Part shown: positions 52,927 to 62,705 of the stretch, piece by piece
Numbering within the stretch: the stretch's first letter is position 1
How the letters are laid out: the number at the start of each line of letters is the position of its first letter
Origin: Mesorhizobium_G sp049840935
GTDB taxonomy: Bacteria > Pseudomonadota > Alphaproteobacteria > Rhizobiales > Rhizobiaceae
Reading direction: 5' to 3'
Assembly (NCBI GenBank): GCA_049840935.1
Contig: JASGJA010000024.1
Location: 124,001-188,000, forward strand
Length of the DNA stretch: 64,000 nucleotides
Notes under the pieces: model-generated
What the model was told of the DNA's origin: nothing
Seen by the model: the letters and a program-made list of their open reading frames with translations, nothing else
Databases searched by the model: none
Made by a program: the position numbers and the translations under genes

Positions 52927-54402
52927 ATGGGTGCACCGCTTTCAACCACAATCGCGCAGGGCCGCGCGTTCATGCAACTGATTGACGGCAAAGCTGTCGA
53001 CGCACTTTCAGGAGCGCGGGTCGATGTGCTTTGCCCCTCGGACGGCAGGGTGTTTGCTTCTATCCCCGCATCGGGCGTAGCGGATGTCGATCTGGCCGTG
53101 AAGGCCGCGCACCAGGCTTTCGACGAGGGGCCTTGGAGCCGTATGCCTGCGGTGGAACGTGGGCGCTGCCTTACGCGGCTGTTTCATCTTGTGGAAAAGC
53201 ATGGCGACGAACTGGCTGCACTTGAGGCGCGCGACACCGGCAAGCCCGCGCGGCAGGGCAAGGCCGATGTGACCGCAACCATGCGTTATTACGAATTTTA
53301 CGGCGGTGCGGCAGACAAGATTCATGGCGATACGATCCCTTTTCTGGAGGGCTTTACGGCGCTGACATTGCGCGAGCCGCATGGCGTGGTGGCGGGGATC
53401 ATTCCGTGGAATTATCCGTTGCAGATTTTGGCGCGTGTGGTCGGGGCGGCGCTCGCAATGGGCAACACGCTGGTGGTGAAGCCGGCGGAGGACGCATCAC
53501 TCACGGCGATACGGATTGCGGAACTCGCGCTTGAGGCAGGCGTGCCGCCTGGAGTGTTCAACGTGATTACGGGTTATGGTCGCGATGCGGGTGCCGCGCT
53601 TTCCGCGCACCCCGGCGTGGACTATGTGACTTTCACCGGCTCGCCTTTGACCGGCACTGCGATCCAGCAGGCAGCAGCGGTGAACAATCGTGGCGTGACA
53701 ATGGAGCTTGGCGGCAAGTCTCCGCAGATCGTGTTTGCTGATGCGAATATCGAGGCGGCTCTGCCGGTGCTGGTCAATGCGATTATCCAGAATGGCGGGC
53801 AGACCTGCTCGGCGGGCAGCCGCGTGCTGATCGAAAAGCCGATTTATGAGCGCATTGCGACAGCGCTGGCAGAACGATTTGCAGCTTTGGTTGCGGGTCC
53901 GCATGACGCGGATCGTGATCTTGGCGCGCTCATCAACGCAAAGCAGCGCGACCGTGTTGCCGGAATGGTTGCTGCGGCGGAAGAGGCGGGCGCGACAGTG
54001 TTGGCGCGCGGAAGCGTCGATCCGGCTGCGCCCTCGGGCGGATTCTATCAGCCGCCTGTGCTTTTCGGCTCGGTCGATCCGGCGATTCAATTGGCGCAGG
54101 ACGAGGTGTTCGGTCCGGTTCTGGCGCTGCTGCCTTTTGAGGATGAGGCGGACGCTTTGCGGCTGGCCAATGGCACCGAGTTCGGATTGGTTGCGAGTGT
54201 TTGGACGCTTGATGGCGCGCGCCAGCATCGGGTCGCCAAACGGGTGCGCGCGGGACAGGTGTTTGTGAATGGCTACGGCGCCGGTGGCGGCATCGAATTG
54301 CCGTTCGGAGGCTTCAAGAAATCCGGTCACGGACGCGAAAAGGGCTTTGAAGCGCTGTTCGATATGTCCGCTACCAAGACCATCGTTTTTAATCACGGTT
54401 GA
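52927..54402 (+). CDS. aldehyde dehydrogenase family protein
   Basis: 491-residue NAD(P)-dependent aldehyde dehydrogenase. Start at ATG 52927 (AAAGG upstream); ATG at 52972 (MQLIDGKAV) is a plausible shorter start. GIIPWNYPLQILARVVGAALAMGNTLVVKPAE, the glutamate motif VTMELGGKSPQIVF, the catalytic cysteine in GGQTCSAGSRVLIEKP and NGYGAGGGIELPFGGFKKSGHGREKG are all present. Relatives include betaine and gamma-aminobutyraldehyde types; the substrate is not shown, although polyamine degradation elsewhere in the window would produce such aldehydes. Followed six bases later by the SDR gene. Confidence 0.93.
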   Translation: MGAPLSTTIAQGRAFMQLIDGKAVDALSGARVDVLCPSDGRVFASIPASGVADVDLAVKAAHQAFDEGPWSRMPAVERGRCLTRLFHLVEKHGDELAALEARDTGKPARQGKADVTATMRYYEFYGGAADKIHGDTIPFLEGFTALTLREPHGVVAGIIPWNYPLQILARVVGAALAMGNTLVVKPAEDASLTAIRIAELALEAGVPPGVFNVITGYGRDAGAALSAHPGVDYVTFTGSPLTGTAIQQAAAVNNRGVTMELGGKSPQIVFADANIEAALPVLVNAIIQNGGQTCSAGSRVLIEKPIYERIATALAERFAALVAGPHDADRDLGALINAKQRDRVAGMVAAAEEAGATVLARGSVDPAAPSGGFYQPPVLFGSVDPAIQLAQDEVFGPVLALLPFEDEADALRLANGTEFGLVASVWTLDGARQHRVAKRVRAGQVFVNGYGAGGGIELPFGGFKKSGHGREKGFEALFDMSATKTIVFNHG

Positions 54403-54408
54403 GTAAGA

Positions 54409-55158
54409 ATGCCTCGTTTGAAAGACAAAGTTGCAATTATTACAGGTGCAGCGTCCGGCTTCGGCGAGGGCATGGCGAGACGTTTCGCCGAGGAAGGTGC
54501 GAAGGTCGTCGTCGCGGATGTGAACACTGTTGGCGCGCAACGCGTGGCGGGCGAGATTGGCGAGGGCGCGATCTGGACACAGACAGATGTTTCGCAGCGC
54601 TCGGAATTTCAGGAAATGGTCGGCGCGGCGATGGATGCGTTCGGGCGCATCGACATCATGGTCAACAATGCTGGCTATACGCACAAGAACGGCAGTTTGC
54701 TGGATGTTGGCGAGGAGGCGTTCGACCTCATCACCGCGATCAACATGAAGGCGATTTACCACTCGACACTGGCGGTGGTGCCAATCATGGAACGGCAGGG
54801 CGGCGGGGTGATTTTGACAACCGCCTCGACGGCGGGCTTGCGGCCACGACCGGGGCTGACATGGTATAACGCGTCGAAGGGTTGGGCGATCACCGCGACA
54901 AAATCCATGGCCGTAGAACTCGCGCCGAAAAAGATCCGTGTGAATTGCCTATGCCCGGTCGCGGGCGAAACCGGGATGCTTGCGCAGTTTATGGGCGAGG
55001 ACACACCAGAGCGCCGCGCACAGTTCAAGTTAGTGATCCCACTGGGGCGATTTTCGACGCCGCTGGACATTGCCAACGCCGCGCTGTTTCTGTGCTCCGA
55101 CGAGGCGGAGTTTCTGACTGGCGTGGCGCTGGAGGTCGATGGCGGGCGGTGTGTTTGA
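54409..55158 (+). CDS. short-chain dehydrogenase/reductase
   Basis: 249 residues of the classical SDR fold. IITGAASGFGEGMARRFAEEG is the cofactor motif (residues 10-30), then VADVNT suggesting NAD preference, MVNNAGYTHKNGSL, the catalytic TASTAG serine/threonine region and YNASKGWAI giving the YxxxK pair, ending EFLTGVALEVDGGRCV. It shares a transcription unit with the aldehyde dehydrogenase (six-base gap), so both may act on one alcohol/aldehyde substrate. Substrate unknown. Confidence 0.92.
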   Translation: MPRLKDKVAIITGAASGFGEGMARRFAEEGAKVVVADVNTVGAQRVAGEIGEGAIWTQTDVSQRSEFQEMVGAAMDAFGRIDIMVNNAGYTHKNGSLLDVGEEAFDLITAINMKAIYHSTLAVVPIMERQGGGVILTTASTAGLRPRPGLTWYNASKGWAITATKSMAVELAPKKIRVNCLCPVAGETGMLAQFMGEDTPERRAQFKLVIPLGRFSTPLDIANAALFLCSDEAEFLTGVALEVDGGRCV

Positions 55159-55202
55159 GGAGAATGGCGGAGGACCGCAACGGCATCTTGAAAGTGAGTG
55201 CT

Positions 55203-56861
55203 TCAACCACTGCGGTCGTCGGCAAGCATCTGCGATAATATGGCGACGGGGACTAACGCAGTGGCGACGATCAGCAGCGCGGCAAAAGCACCGTCTTCCG
55301 GCGCGCCGCGCGAAGCCTGCTCATAGACATAGGTCGCGAGTGTGTTGAAGCCGAAAGGCCGAAGCAGAATCGTTGCAGACAGTTCCTTGATCGTATCCAC
55401 GAACACGAGGACGGCGGCGGTCAAGAGCGCAGGCGTTAGCAGCGGCAGCAGGATCGTGCGCGCGCTTTGCCCGGCTGTGCGCCCAAGGCTGCGGGCGGCA
55501 GCTTCGATGTTCGGTGGTAGTTTGTCGTGACCGCTGCGCACTGCCCCCTCTGCCAGAGCGATGAACCGGATCGTGCAGGCAATGATGACGGCAGCGGCCG
55601 AGCCGGTAAAAATCAGGCCAGTGGAGAGGCCGAACAATGAGCGCGCCATACTGTCGATGGTGTTGTCCAGCTTGCCAAGCACGAACAGGAGGCCGAGCGC
55701 CAGAATGCCGCCAGGCAGCGCGTAGCCCATAGAGGCGATGCGGGTTTCGACTGGAATGGCCCGCGAACGCGTATAGCGGCTTGCGTAGATCAGAAGTGCA
55801 GCGATCAAGACGGCGAGCAGGGCGGTGATGCTGGCCGTCAGCACGCTGTTGAAAAACGCGCTGGCGAGGTTGCTTGTGAAGAGTTGGTCCAGCCGCCGGG
55901 AGGCATAGCGACCGAATACGTAAAGCGGAATACCGAAACCGATCAGCATGGGAAGCAGCAGCAGTGTCGGTACGCCAACGGCGGCGAGGCCGTGCAGGCG
56001 ATGACGCGGGGGCCGTGCTTTAAGCTGTGAGGAACGCTGAGCGGCGTAACGCTGCTTACGGCGCGCCCAGCTTTCGGCAATCAGCAATGCGGCGACGATG
56101 GCCAGAAGCACGAGCGCAATCTGTGCCCCGCCCGCGAGGCTGCCACGATTCAGCCATGTGGAATAAACCGAGAAGGTGAGCGTGCGCACGCCAAGATACT
56201 CGGATGCGCCGATGTCGTTGAGCGTTTCCATCAGGACCAGCGCGACACCCGCGACAATGGCGGGGCGAGCGAGTGGCAGCAGCACTTTGAAGAAGGTGCG
56301 TGTACGCCCCGCGCCCAATGTGCGGGCGGCATCGGCAACGCTTCGCCCTTGCATGAGAAAGACAACACGCGCGGTCATATACACATAGGGGTAGAGGACG
56401 CTCGTCATGACCAGTGCCGCGCCTTCGGTCGAGCGGATATTGGGAAACCAATAGTCGCGGTTTGTCTGGAAGCCGAATATCTCGCGGATCAGTGATTGCA
56501 CCGGGCCTGTGTAGTGGAAGAACTCGCCAAGCGCATAGGCGGCGAGATAGGGCGGCACAGCCAAAGGGAGCACGATAGCCCATGACAAAATGCGGCGGAA
56601 CGGAAAGTCATGGCTCGCAATGACATAGGCGCTAAATACGCCAATGATAGCGGTGGCTGCGGAAACGAGCGCCAGAAGCCAAAGTGTGGTTGCCGCCGAA
56701 CGGGGCAGGACATTGCGCACAATATGCGGCCAGTCATCGCCGGAGCCGGTTAGTGCAATGACGACAAGCGCCAGTATCGGCAGCGCGACAAGAAGCGCGA
56801 TGATTGCGGAGGCTGTTTGCAGCCACGGATGGCGGGGGCCGACAATTGCGGGAGAGGACAT
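55203..56861 (-). CDS. fbpB: Fe(3+) ABC transporter permease (FbpB/SfuB-like)
   Basis: 552 residues from ATG at 56861 (TTG at 56870 is an alternative). Twelve predicted helices in two halves, as in fused iron permeases. Each half has a coupling loop: DAARTLGAGRTRTFFKVLLPLARPAIVAG (about residues 175-203) and EAAARSLGRTAGQSARTILLPLLTPALLTA (near 465-495). It lies 69 bases downstream of the interrupted fbpA gene on the same strand and would be transcribed with it, so the IS insertion may be polar. No ATPase gene is visible in the window. Confidence 0.88.
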   Translation of the reverse strand: MSSPAIVGPRHPWLQTASAIIALLVALPILALVVIALTGSGDDWPHIVRNVLPRSAATTLWLLALVSAATAIIGVFSAYVIASHDFPFRRILSWAIVLPLAVPPYLAAYALGEFFHYTGPVQSLIREIFGFQTNRDYWFPNIRSTEGAALVMTSVLYPYVYMTARVVFLMQGRSVADAARTLGAGRTRTFFKVLLPLARPAIVAGVALVLMETLNDIGASEYLGVRTLTFSVYSTWLNRGSLAGGAQIALVLLAIVAALLIAESWARRKQRYAAQRSSQLKARPPRHRLHGLAAVGVPTLLLLPMLIGFGIPLYVFGRYASRRLDQLFTSNLASAFFNSVLTASITALLAVLIAALLIYASRYTRSRAIPVETRIASMGYALPGGILALGLLFVLGKLDNTIDSMARSLFGLSTGLIFTGSAAAVIIACTIRFIALAEGAVRSGHDKLPPNIEAAARSLGRTAGQSARTILLPLLTPALLTAAVLVFVDTIKELSATILLRPFGFNTLATYVYEQASRGAPEDGAFAALLIVATALVPVAILSQMLADDRSG

Positions 56862-57951
56862 ATGGCTCAAATGCCGAAAAGCCGAGGCGCTGTCACGCCC
56901 CGGCTCTGCGTTGATGTTCCGAAGATTTGGTTAGGTGCTTGGGCCATCATCGAGGCCGACGCGGTCGACCATCTCTGAGGCTTCCTTGCGGTGTTTGGCG
57001 ATGTCGGCGAGCGGCAGGCTGTCTGCTTTAAGTTCGCCAAAGGACTTCACCATTTCGGACGGCTCCAGCCCGTTCTCAACTGGATACTCGAAGTTCTTTT
57101 CAGCGTAGATGCGCTGGGCTTCGTCGCTGGACAGGAACTGGATCAGCTTGATCGCGTCTTCTTTGTGCGGAGCGTCTTTCGCAAGCGCCGCACCGGAAAT
57201 ATTGACGTGTGTCAGGCCGTTCTCAAAGGTTGGGAACACAACGTTGATGGCATTGCCCCATTCCTTTTCTTCCGGCTCCTTTTCATTGGTGCGCATGAGC
57301 CCAACGTAATAGGTGTTGCCGAGCGCAATGTCACACTCGCCTGCGGCGATGGATTTTGCCTGCGGACGGTCGCCGCCTTCCGGCTTATGCGCCAGATTGG
57401 CCTTGAGGCCCTTCATCCATTCCTCAGTTTTTTCCGGTCCCCAATGGGCGATTGCCGCGCTGAACAATGCGATGTTGTAATCATGCTGGCCGGAGCGAAT
57501 GCAGATCTTTCCCTTCCACTTAGGATCGGCAAGATCGGCATAGGTGATGGCTGTATCCTTCACTCGGTCCTTGGAGGCGTAGACGACGCGCGCACGCTTC
57601 GTCAGGCCAAACCAGTGACCTTCCGGATCACGATATTCCGCGCCAATATTGTTGTTAATCGTTTCGTCGCTCAACGGCTGCGTGATGCCCTTGGCCTTCG
57701 CATTGGTGAGGCGGGCAATATCGACCGTCATGATGACGTCTGCTGGCGAATTCTGGCCTTCTGCGAGAATGCGTTCTTCCAGCCCTTTGTCGAGGAACAG
57801 TACCTCGGTTTTGATGCCGGTTTCCTTGGTAAACGCGTCGAGCACTGGCTGAATGAGAGCTGGCTGGCGGTAGGTGTAGATGTTGACCACACCATCTGCG
57901 AGTGCGCTGCCTGCGGACAACGTTGCCGCAAGCGTTCCGAGCACGATAGCT

Positions 57952-59253
57952 AGACACCCGCATTAACCCCCGCAGACTGAGCCGGCGGCCGGGTTTGAAG
58001 CCAGATTGGGGGTTGGCGGTCGGTTGAGGATGCCGCCTTTGATCGTCGAAGGGCGTCATGGCGGCCGATACCGGGCTGCTTTTCCGACGCCAGACGGATT
58101 CAGCCCAAGGTTCCTGCCCGTTCATGGAAGATCAACTTGTCGAAGTTGTAGGCGATGTTGGCCAGAGTGAGTTTCGCCTCGGCCCGCGCTAGGCCAATGG
58201 TGCGGATGAACAGGCCGAAGCGGTTTTTCTGGTGGGCGAAGACGTGTTCGACATGGGCACGGATCGACGATTTTGCGGCATTGGCCCGTGCGATATTCTG
58301 CGGCATCGGCTTGCCTGCCGGCTTGCGACGATGGATGCGGCTGACCAGCATCCTTGAAGCCAGCCATTTCTCGTTCTTCTGCGACCGATACGCGCTGTCG
58401 GCCCAGACCTCGGAGGAAGTGTTGTCCGTCGTCACCAATCGCGGCAGCATCCGGCCATCCGCCTGTGCGGCCGAAGTCACCGCGCTCTCCCGGATGAAGC
58501 CGAAGCGCCTGTCGATGGCGATGTGGGATTTGTAGCCGAAGACCGGCAACGCGATTTGAGGCAGCGGCGTGCCGTCCGGCCGATACCGGATCTTGCCACC
58601 GATCTTGAGCGTCCAGCGCGCATCGGTGTCTTTCTGGGCCGCCTTGTTCGGCTCGTTCGGCCAGATTTCGTTCGCCGTCTTGCCGGCTTTGATGGCTTCC
58701 TTCTCCGCATCCGTATTCCGCTGCTTCGGCGCTGGCACCAGAGATGCGTCGATGATCTGGCCTGACATCGGGATGTAGCCCTTCTTCTGGAGTTGCCAGT
58801 CGAACGCCTTCATCACTCGCTTCAACGTGCCCGTCTCGGTCAGTTTGTTACGGAACAGCCGGATCGTGTTCTCGTCGGGTGTCGGACCGCCGAGGTCGAA
58901 GCCCAGGAAGCGCATCCAGGACAGCCGGTCCCGGATCATGAACTCCATTCTGGCATCGCTCAGATTGTGCTGGGCCTGAAGGATCAGCGCCTTGAACATC
59001 GACACCGGATCGAAGGCAGGGCGGCCGCCCTTGGTTCCGTCGCCATAGCCCAGCCCTTCGGTCAGCCAGCCGCGGAAATATTCGAAGTCGACCGCCGCCT
59101 CCAGAACTTCCAGCGGATCGCCGATTTTGCTCAGCCTCTCAAGATGCTCCCAAAGCCCGAATAGCGACCGCTGCTCCATCGTCCCGCCTCCAAATCATGA
59201 AGGCCAGATCGAATCATGGAATCAGAAATCTCGCGAGGTAAATACGGGTGTCC
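57952..59253 (-). mobile_element. IS5-family insertion sequence, 1302 bp
   Basis: Terminal inverted repeats of 17 bases: AGACACCCGCATTAACC at 57952-57968 and GGACACCCGTATTTACC (complement) at 59237-59253, matching at 14 of 17. The 4-base target duplication AGCT is at 57948-57951 and 59254-59257. Removing the element and one AGCT restores the fbpA frame exactly, which proves the boundaries. One transposase gene inside. Confidence 0.95.
58100..59179 (-). CDS. IS5-family transposase
   Basis: 359 residues, one uninterrupted frame. N-terminal DUF772-like region (residues about 50-130, GGRPAFDPVSMFKALILQAQ, GPTPDENTIRLFRNKL), then DDE nuclease: aspartate 144 in IIDASLVPAPKQ, aspartate 261 in VWADSAYRS, glutamate 311 in HVEHVFAHQKNRFGLF, with the YRS-type pattern of the family. 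The intact frame, unlike nine neighbouring conserved genes, suggests a functional element. Oriented like fbpA. Confidence 0.95.
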   Translation of the reverse strand: MEQRSLFGLWEHLERLSKIGDPLEVLEAAVDFEYFRGWLTEGLGYGDGTKGGRPAFDPVSMFKALILQAQHNLSDARMEFMIRDRLSWMRFLGFDLGGPTPDENTIRLFRNKLTETGTLKRVMKAFDWQLQKKGYIPMSGQIIDASLVPAPKQRNTDAEKEAIKAGKTANEIWPNEPNKAAQKDTDARWTLKIGGKIRYRPDGTPLPQIALPVFGYKSHIAIDRRFGFIRESAVTSAAQADGRMLPRLVTTDNTSSEVWADSAYRSQKNEKWLASRMLVSRIHRRKPAGKPMPQNIARANAAKSSIRAHVEHVFAHQKNRFGLFIRTIGLARAEAKLTLANIAYNFDKLIFHERAGTLG

Positions 59254-59375
59254 AGCTCGTAGCGAGTTCATTTTCATCATCGCTCCCTCTTTCCTAGAAA
59301 GCCGCGCAAAAGCGGCTGGCCCTCATTTCCTTGTTTGAGAGCGAGGGTCAACCGAAAGGCAAGCTAATTCAATAG

Positions 59376-59392
59376 TTTAGAATATCTCTAAA
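59376..59392. promoter_or_regulatory. Irr-type iron control element upstream of fbpA
   Basis: TTTAGAATATCTCTAAA differs by one base from the rhizobial iron control element TTTAGAA-N3-TTCTAAA. It lies 96 bases upstream of the original fbpA ATG, before an iron-uptake operon, exactly where Irr would act. It is still linked to the 5' fragment of fbpA but is now separated from the rest by the IS. Confidence 0.65.
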
Positions 59393-59473
59393 GTGGATAA
59401 AAACTTACATGATTCAAGGAGTTGCGCGAGCCGCGTCGAAACCGGTCACAAAAATGTGACAGAAAAAGTCAAG

Positions 59474-62460
59474 TCATTGGGCCAAGACGCGGGTCGATGA
59501 AAAGGTTATCTCAACGAGCGTGCCTTCGCCGGGCGCGGACTGAATGGAGAAACGGGCGCGGTTTGCTTCCGCCATGGCCTTGGTGAGCGGAAGACCAAGG
59601 CCGGTACCGTCTCCACGCGAACGCTGGAGCGCATTGATCTGGCGGAATGGCTTCATGGCCTGCTCGATTTCCGCCTGTGTCATGCCGACGCCCGTATCGC
59701 GCACACGCATGACGACATCGCCGTTTTTCTCATAGGCAGTGGAGACGACGACCTGCCCGCCCGCTTGGGTGTAGCGCACCGCGTTTGAAAGTATGTTGAG
59801 CGCAATCTGCTTAACGCTGCGCAGGTCGGCAACAATGTCCGGCAGCTTGGGCAGGAAGCTGGAGCGAGATGATGACTCTGCTCGCGATTGGCCTGCGGCT
59901 GCATGATCGCGACAGCTTCCGACAAAACATCGTTTAGCGCGACGGCCTCATAAGTCATTTCCTGCTGACCGGCCTCGATCTTGGAAATGTCGAGAAGATC
60001 GTTGACGAGGTCGAGCACATGCGTGCCGGACCGATTAATGTCGCGCAGATAGTCGCGATAACGGTCGTTTGAGATGGTGCCGAAACGCTCATCCAGCATG
60101 AGTTCGGAAAAGCCGATAATGGCGTTGAGAGGAGTGCGGATTTCATGGCTGACACGCGCCAGAAATTCGCTCTTTTGCGAAGAGGCGTGCTCGGCATCGG
60201 CCTTCGCCTTGGTGAGTTCTTCCTCGGCGCGCTTCCACTGGGTAATGTCGCGCACGACTGCGCAATAACCCGTATCGCCGGGCAGGCGCCCGATTGTCAT
60301 GAACATGGGAATCGGACGGCCTTCGGCCTCGCGGCCAATCACCTCGCGACCATCGTTCAAAACGCTGGCAACGCCATTTTGCGACAGGCTTGCGAGATAA
60401 TCCGCAACGGCCTGCTGGCTTTCGAGCGCGAACAACGACACGAGCGGACGCCCGCGCACATCGTCGCCATCAAAGCCGAACAGGGCTTCCGCCGGGTGGC
60501 TGATGGAACGGATCGCACCATCCTTGTCGATGAGAATCACGCCGTCAGTCGCGGTATCCACGATGGTCCGCATCTCATCGAGACGCGTGCGCATTTCGTC
60601 GATTGCGGCAGTGTCGACGGCATCGCCAACCTTGCGAACAACCAGCATAAGCGCACGCTTGCCGGTCCACGGCACAAAGCGCATCAGCGCTTCGACGGGA
60701 AACTCGCTGCCATCGCGGGCGCGCATCCTGATCTTGTGGCCGGATTCGGTTTCCGGCTGCTCGAAGGATTCCGGGAACAACACGTCCAGCCCGCCAGCCT
60801 GAATAAGCTCGCCAAGCTCCTCATAGTCGGTAAGTGAAAGAAATTCGGGATTTGCATAGTGCAGAACGTCTCCCGAATGGATCAGGATCGGCACAGGCAA
60901 TTTTTCCAGAATGGATGTGTCCGGGCGTGGCTCAGGCGTTTGCGCCTGCGGCTCGGACACGACGACAGGTGGTTCCGTCGATGGAACAGTAGTCGTCGGC
61001 ACTGTTGCTGACGTGTCCGACGCAGCCGGTTTAAGCGAAACACTGCCGATCTGCGCGATAACCAGAGGTTTCAACGACGCAGTTTCGGCCGGTTCGCTTA
61101 CAGTCGGCTGTTCGCCACGCTCCGGGCGTTGGTCGCGGCGCAGGCGCTCGCCTATTTCGCGGAATGCGATGCGTTCAATGTCGCTCAGCGCACCGCGGAT
61201 AGACGCGGTGGGAGGAGTTGGGTCAATTTGTTCACTTGTTTCGAGAGCTGGAACTTCTCCCCGAAACGGATCGTCTGGCACATCGGTCGGAGATTCCGGC
61301 TCGCGATGCTCAAAGGCTTCGATAGAACCGGGCGTAAGCGTCAGGCCAAGCTTTTCGGGATCGGCCTGCGCCTCATCCAGCCGCAGAATGCCGAAGCCGC
61401 GAAACCCTTCGAAATTACGCGAGCGGTCGTAGACGGGGAGCGCAGCAAGATCGACCGGTGCCCGCATTGCGGTGCCAGCCAGCGGCCAAAGAACTGTGCG
61501 GCCAGACCATGTGTCGCGACGTTCCAGCAGACCGGCGATTTCGCGGTCAGGATCCATGCCGAACACGGTCGCGACCGTATCGAAATGCCGACCCAGAATA
61601 TCAGCAGCCGGGCCACCGACAGCGGAAATGAATTCGTCGGAAATCGCGCTGAAACGGCCTTCCGAATCTGTGCGCCAGACAAAGCGGACCGCGGCGGCGG
61701 AATGATCCTGCGCAGGCGAGGGGGCGAGTTCGCGTCGCACCTCGTCGCTCCTGCGTTCTGGCGTTGAGGTTATGGGTTGCTCCACCGGCGCTGGGATAGG
61801 TTCGGCGAGTGCAAGTAGAAGGTGGGTCGCCGGTTTATCAGTCAGCCGCGCAAAGGCGCAGGGGTAGCGCCCCGATGGCGTGGCAACCGCGCGTTTGACG
61901 AGCCTGTCAGCCTCATGCCGAACCTCTTTGACAAGGTCAGTCAGTTCGGTTGCAGGGATATGGAGTTCGGCCAGTGTGGGTGTGGACGCCAAAATGGTTC
62001 CATCAGCCGATACGACAGCCGCACCCTGGCCCTCGCGGACGAGGCCGCGCAACGCCAGCGTTGCAAGGTCGGAAGGAGAACGGGAGCCGGATGCTGGAAG
62101 CGAGGCGGCGAGCAAGATGGCTTTTTCGCCATCCGGCAGGCGCATCGCACTGGCAGACAATGTGGCGAGTGTGGATGAACTGCCAGCGGCAAGGCGCACG
62201 GCGACGTTTCTGTCTCTCCCGATCTCAGGAAAGCCGCTGAGCGATTCGATCTGGCGGCGCGCAATTGCGCTCAGGCCGGATGGCTCGCCAAGCGCTTCTT
62301 CCACATCGACATAGCCGAGCAGGGCCGCACCGCTGCCATTGGCCCACAAAACTTTATCCAGTGAGGCCGACAAAAGAACAAGCGCATCGGCGCGCGCGAA
62401 GCGTTCCCGCACGCCATCTAGCACCGCAATATCGACGAACGAATACGGTTTTACTGTCAT
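59474..62460 (-). CDS. pdhS: PdhS-like PAS sensor histidine kinase, frameshifted near 59867-59877
   Basis: About 994 residues when joined, no membrane helix: a large cytoplasmic kinase. N-terminal MTVKPYSFVDIAVLDGVRER; several PAS-like segments (about 35-110, 265-345, 500-600, 640-740; PVPILIHSGDVLHYANPEFL and IVDTATDGVILIDKDGAIRS), a proline/threonine-rich linker near 440-500, then HisKA FLARVSHEIRTPLNAIIGFSELM with the phospho-histidine. After ANREQ the frame breaks: dropping the bases at 59867 and 59877 gives VIIRSSFLPKLPDIVADL and QIALNILSNAVRYT, then DTGVGM and GDGTGLGLPLTKA of the ATP domain. Size and N-terminus recall Brucella PdhS, a cell-cycle kinase; named from memory. Confidence 0.8.
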
Positions 62461-62609
62461 TCCCCACTCATTAACGGCTGTCCCGGCCGCAATTCAATTA
62501 ATACTTTGTTAATAAAAGTTGCGCGGCCAATCGTCCATTAGGGAAAGCCATTTGGACCGACCAAACTTGTGCTGTGGTTAATGTCGCAAATTGGTGTTTA
62601 TGCCGCACC

Positions 62610-62631
62610 GCAACATTTTTGTTGCAATGCA
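62610..62631. promoter_or_regulatory. inverted repeat upstream of the phasin gene
   Basis: GCAAC-ATTTTT-GTTGC at 62610-62625 runs into TGCA-A-TGCA at 62623-62631. TGC/GCA-rich palindromes are the type of site bound by PhaR/PhaF regulators at phasin promoters. It lies 75-96 bases upstream of the phasin ATG; a second hairpin GGCCCG-CTTAA-CGGGCC at 62672-62688 lies in the leader. Confidence 0.45.
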
Positions 62632-62705
62632 CAATAAGCTGAGCTATATAGGTTCCATAACAACCACGAGAGGCCCGCTTAACGGGCCGTTTAAAAGGAA
62701 TGGAA

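Larger units (their letters stand above)
56931..59280 (-). pseudogene. fbpA: Fe(3+)-binding periplasmic protein, interrupted by an IS in its signal peptide
   Basis: The gene originally started at ATG 59280 (GAGGGAGCG upstream). Joining 59280-59258 to 57951-56931 gives 1044 bases, 347 residues, with no break: MMKMNSLRAIVLGTLAATLS then AGSALA|DGVVNIYTYRQPALIQPVLDAF. FbpA family features follow: VDIARLTNAKAKGITQPL, HWFGLTKRARVVYASKD, and the iron-ligand tyrosines near the C-terminal third (GNTYYVGLM). An IS of 1302 bases (57952-59253) sits inside the signal-peptide codons. The remaining 5' end (GTG at 57944) would give a protein without the positive n-region, so export is doubtful. An Irr-type box lies upstream of the original start. 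Confidence 0.9.

Noticed and set aside
57945..57950. CTAG-type target duplication for the IS
   Set aside because: The right junction does not carry CTAG; only AGCT is present on both sides and restores the fbpA frame.
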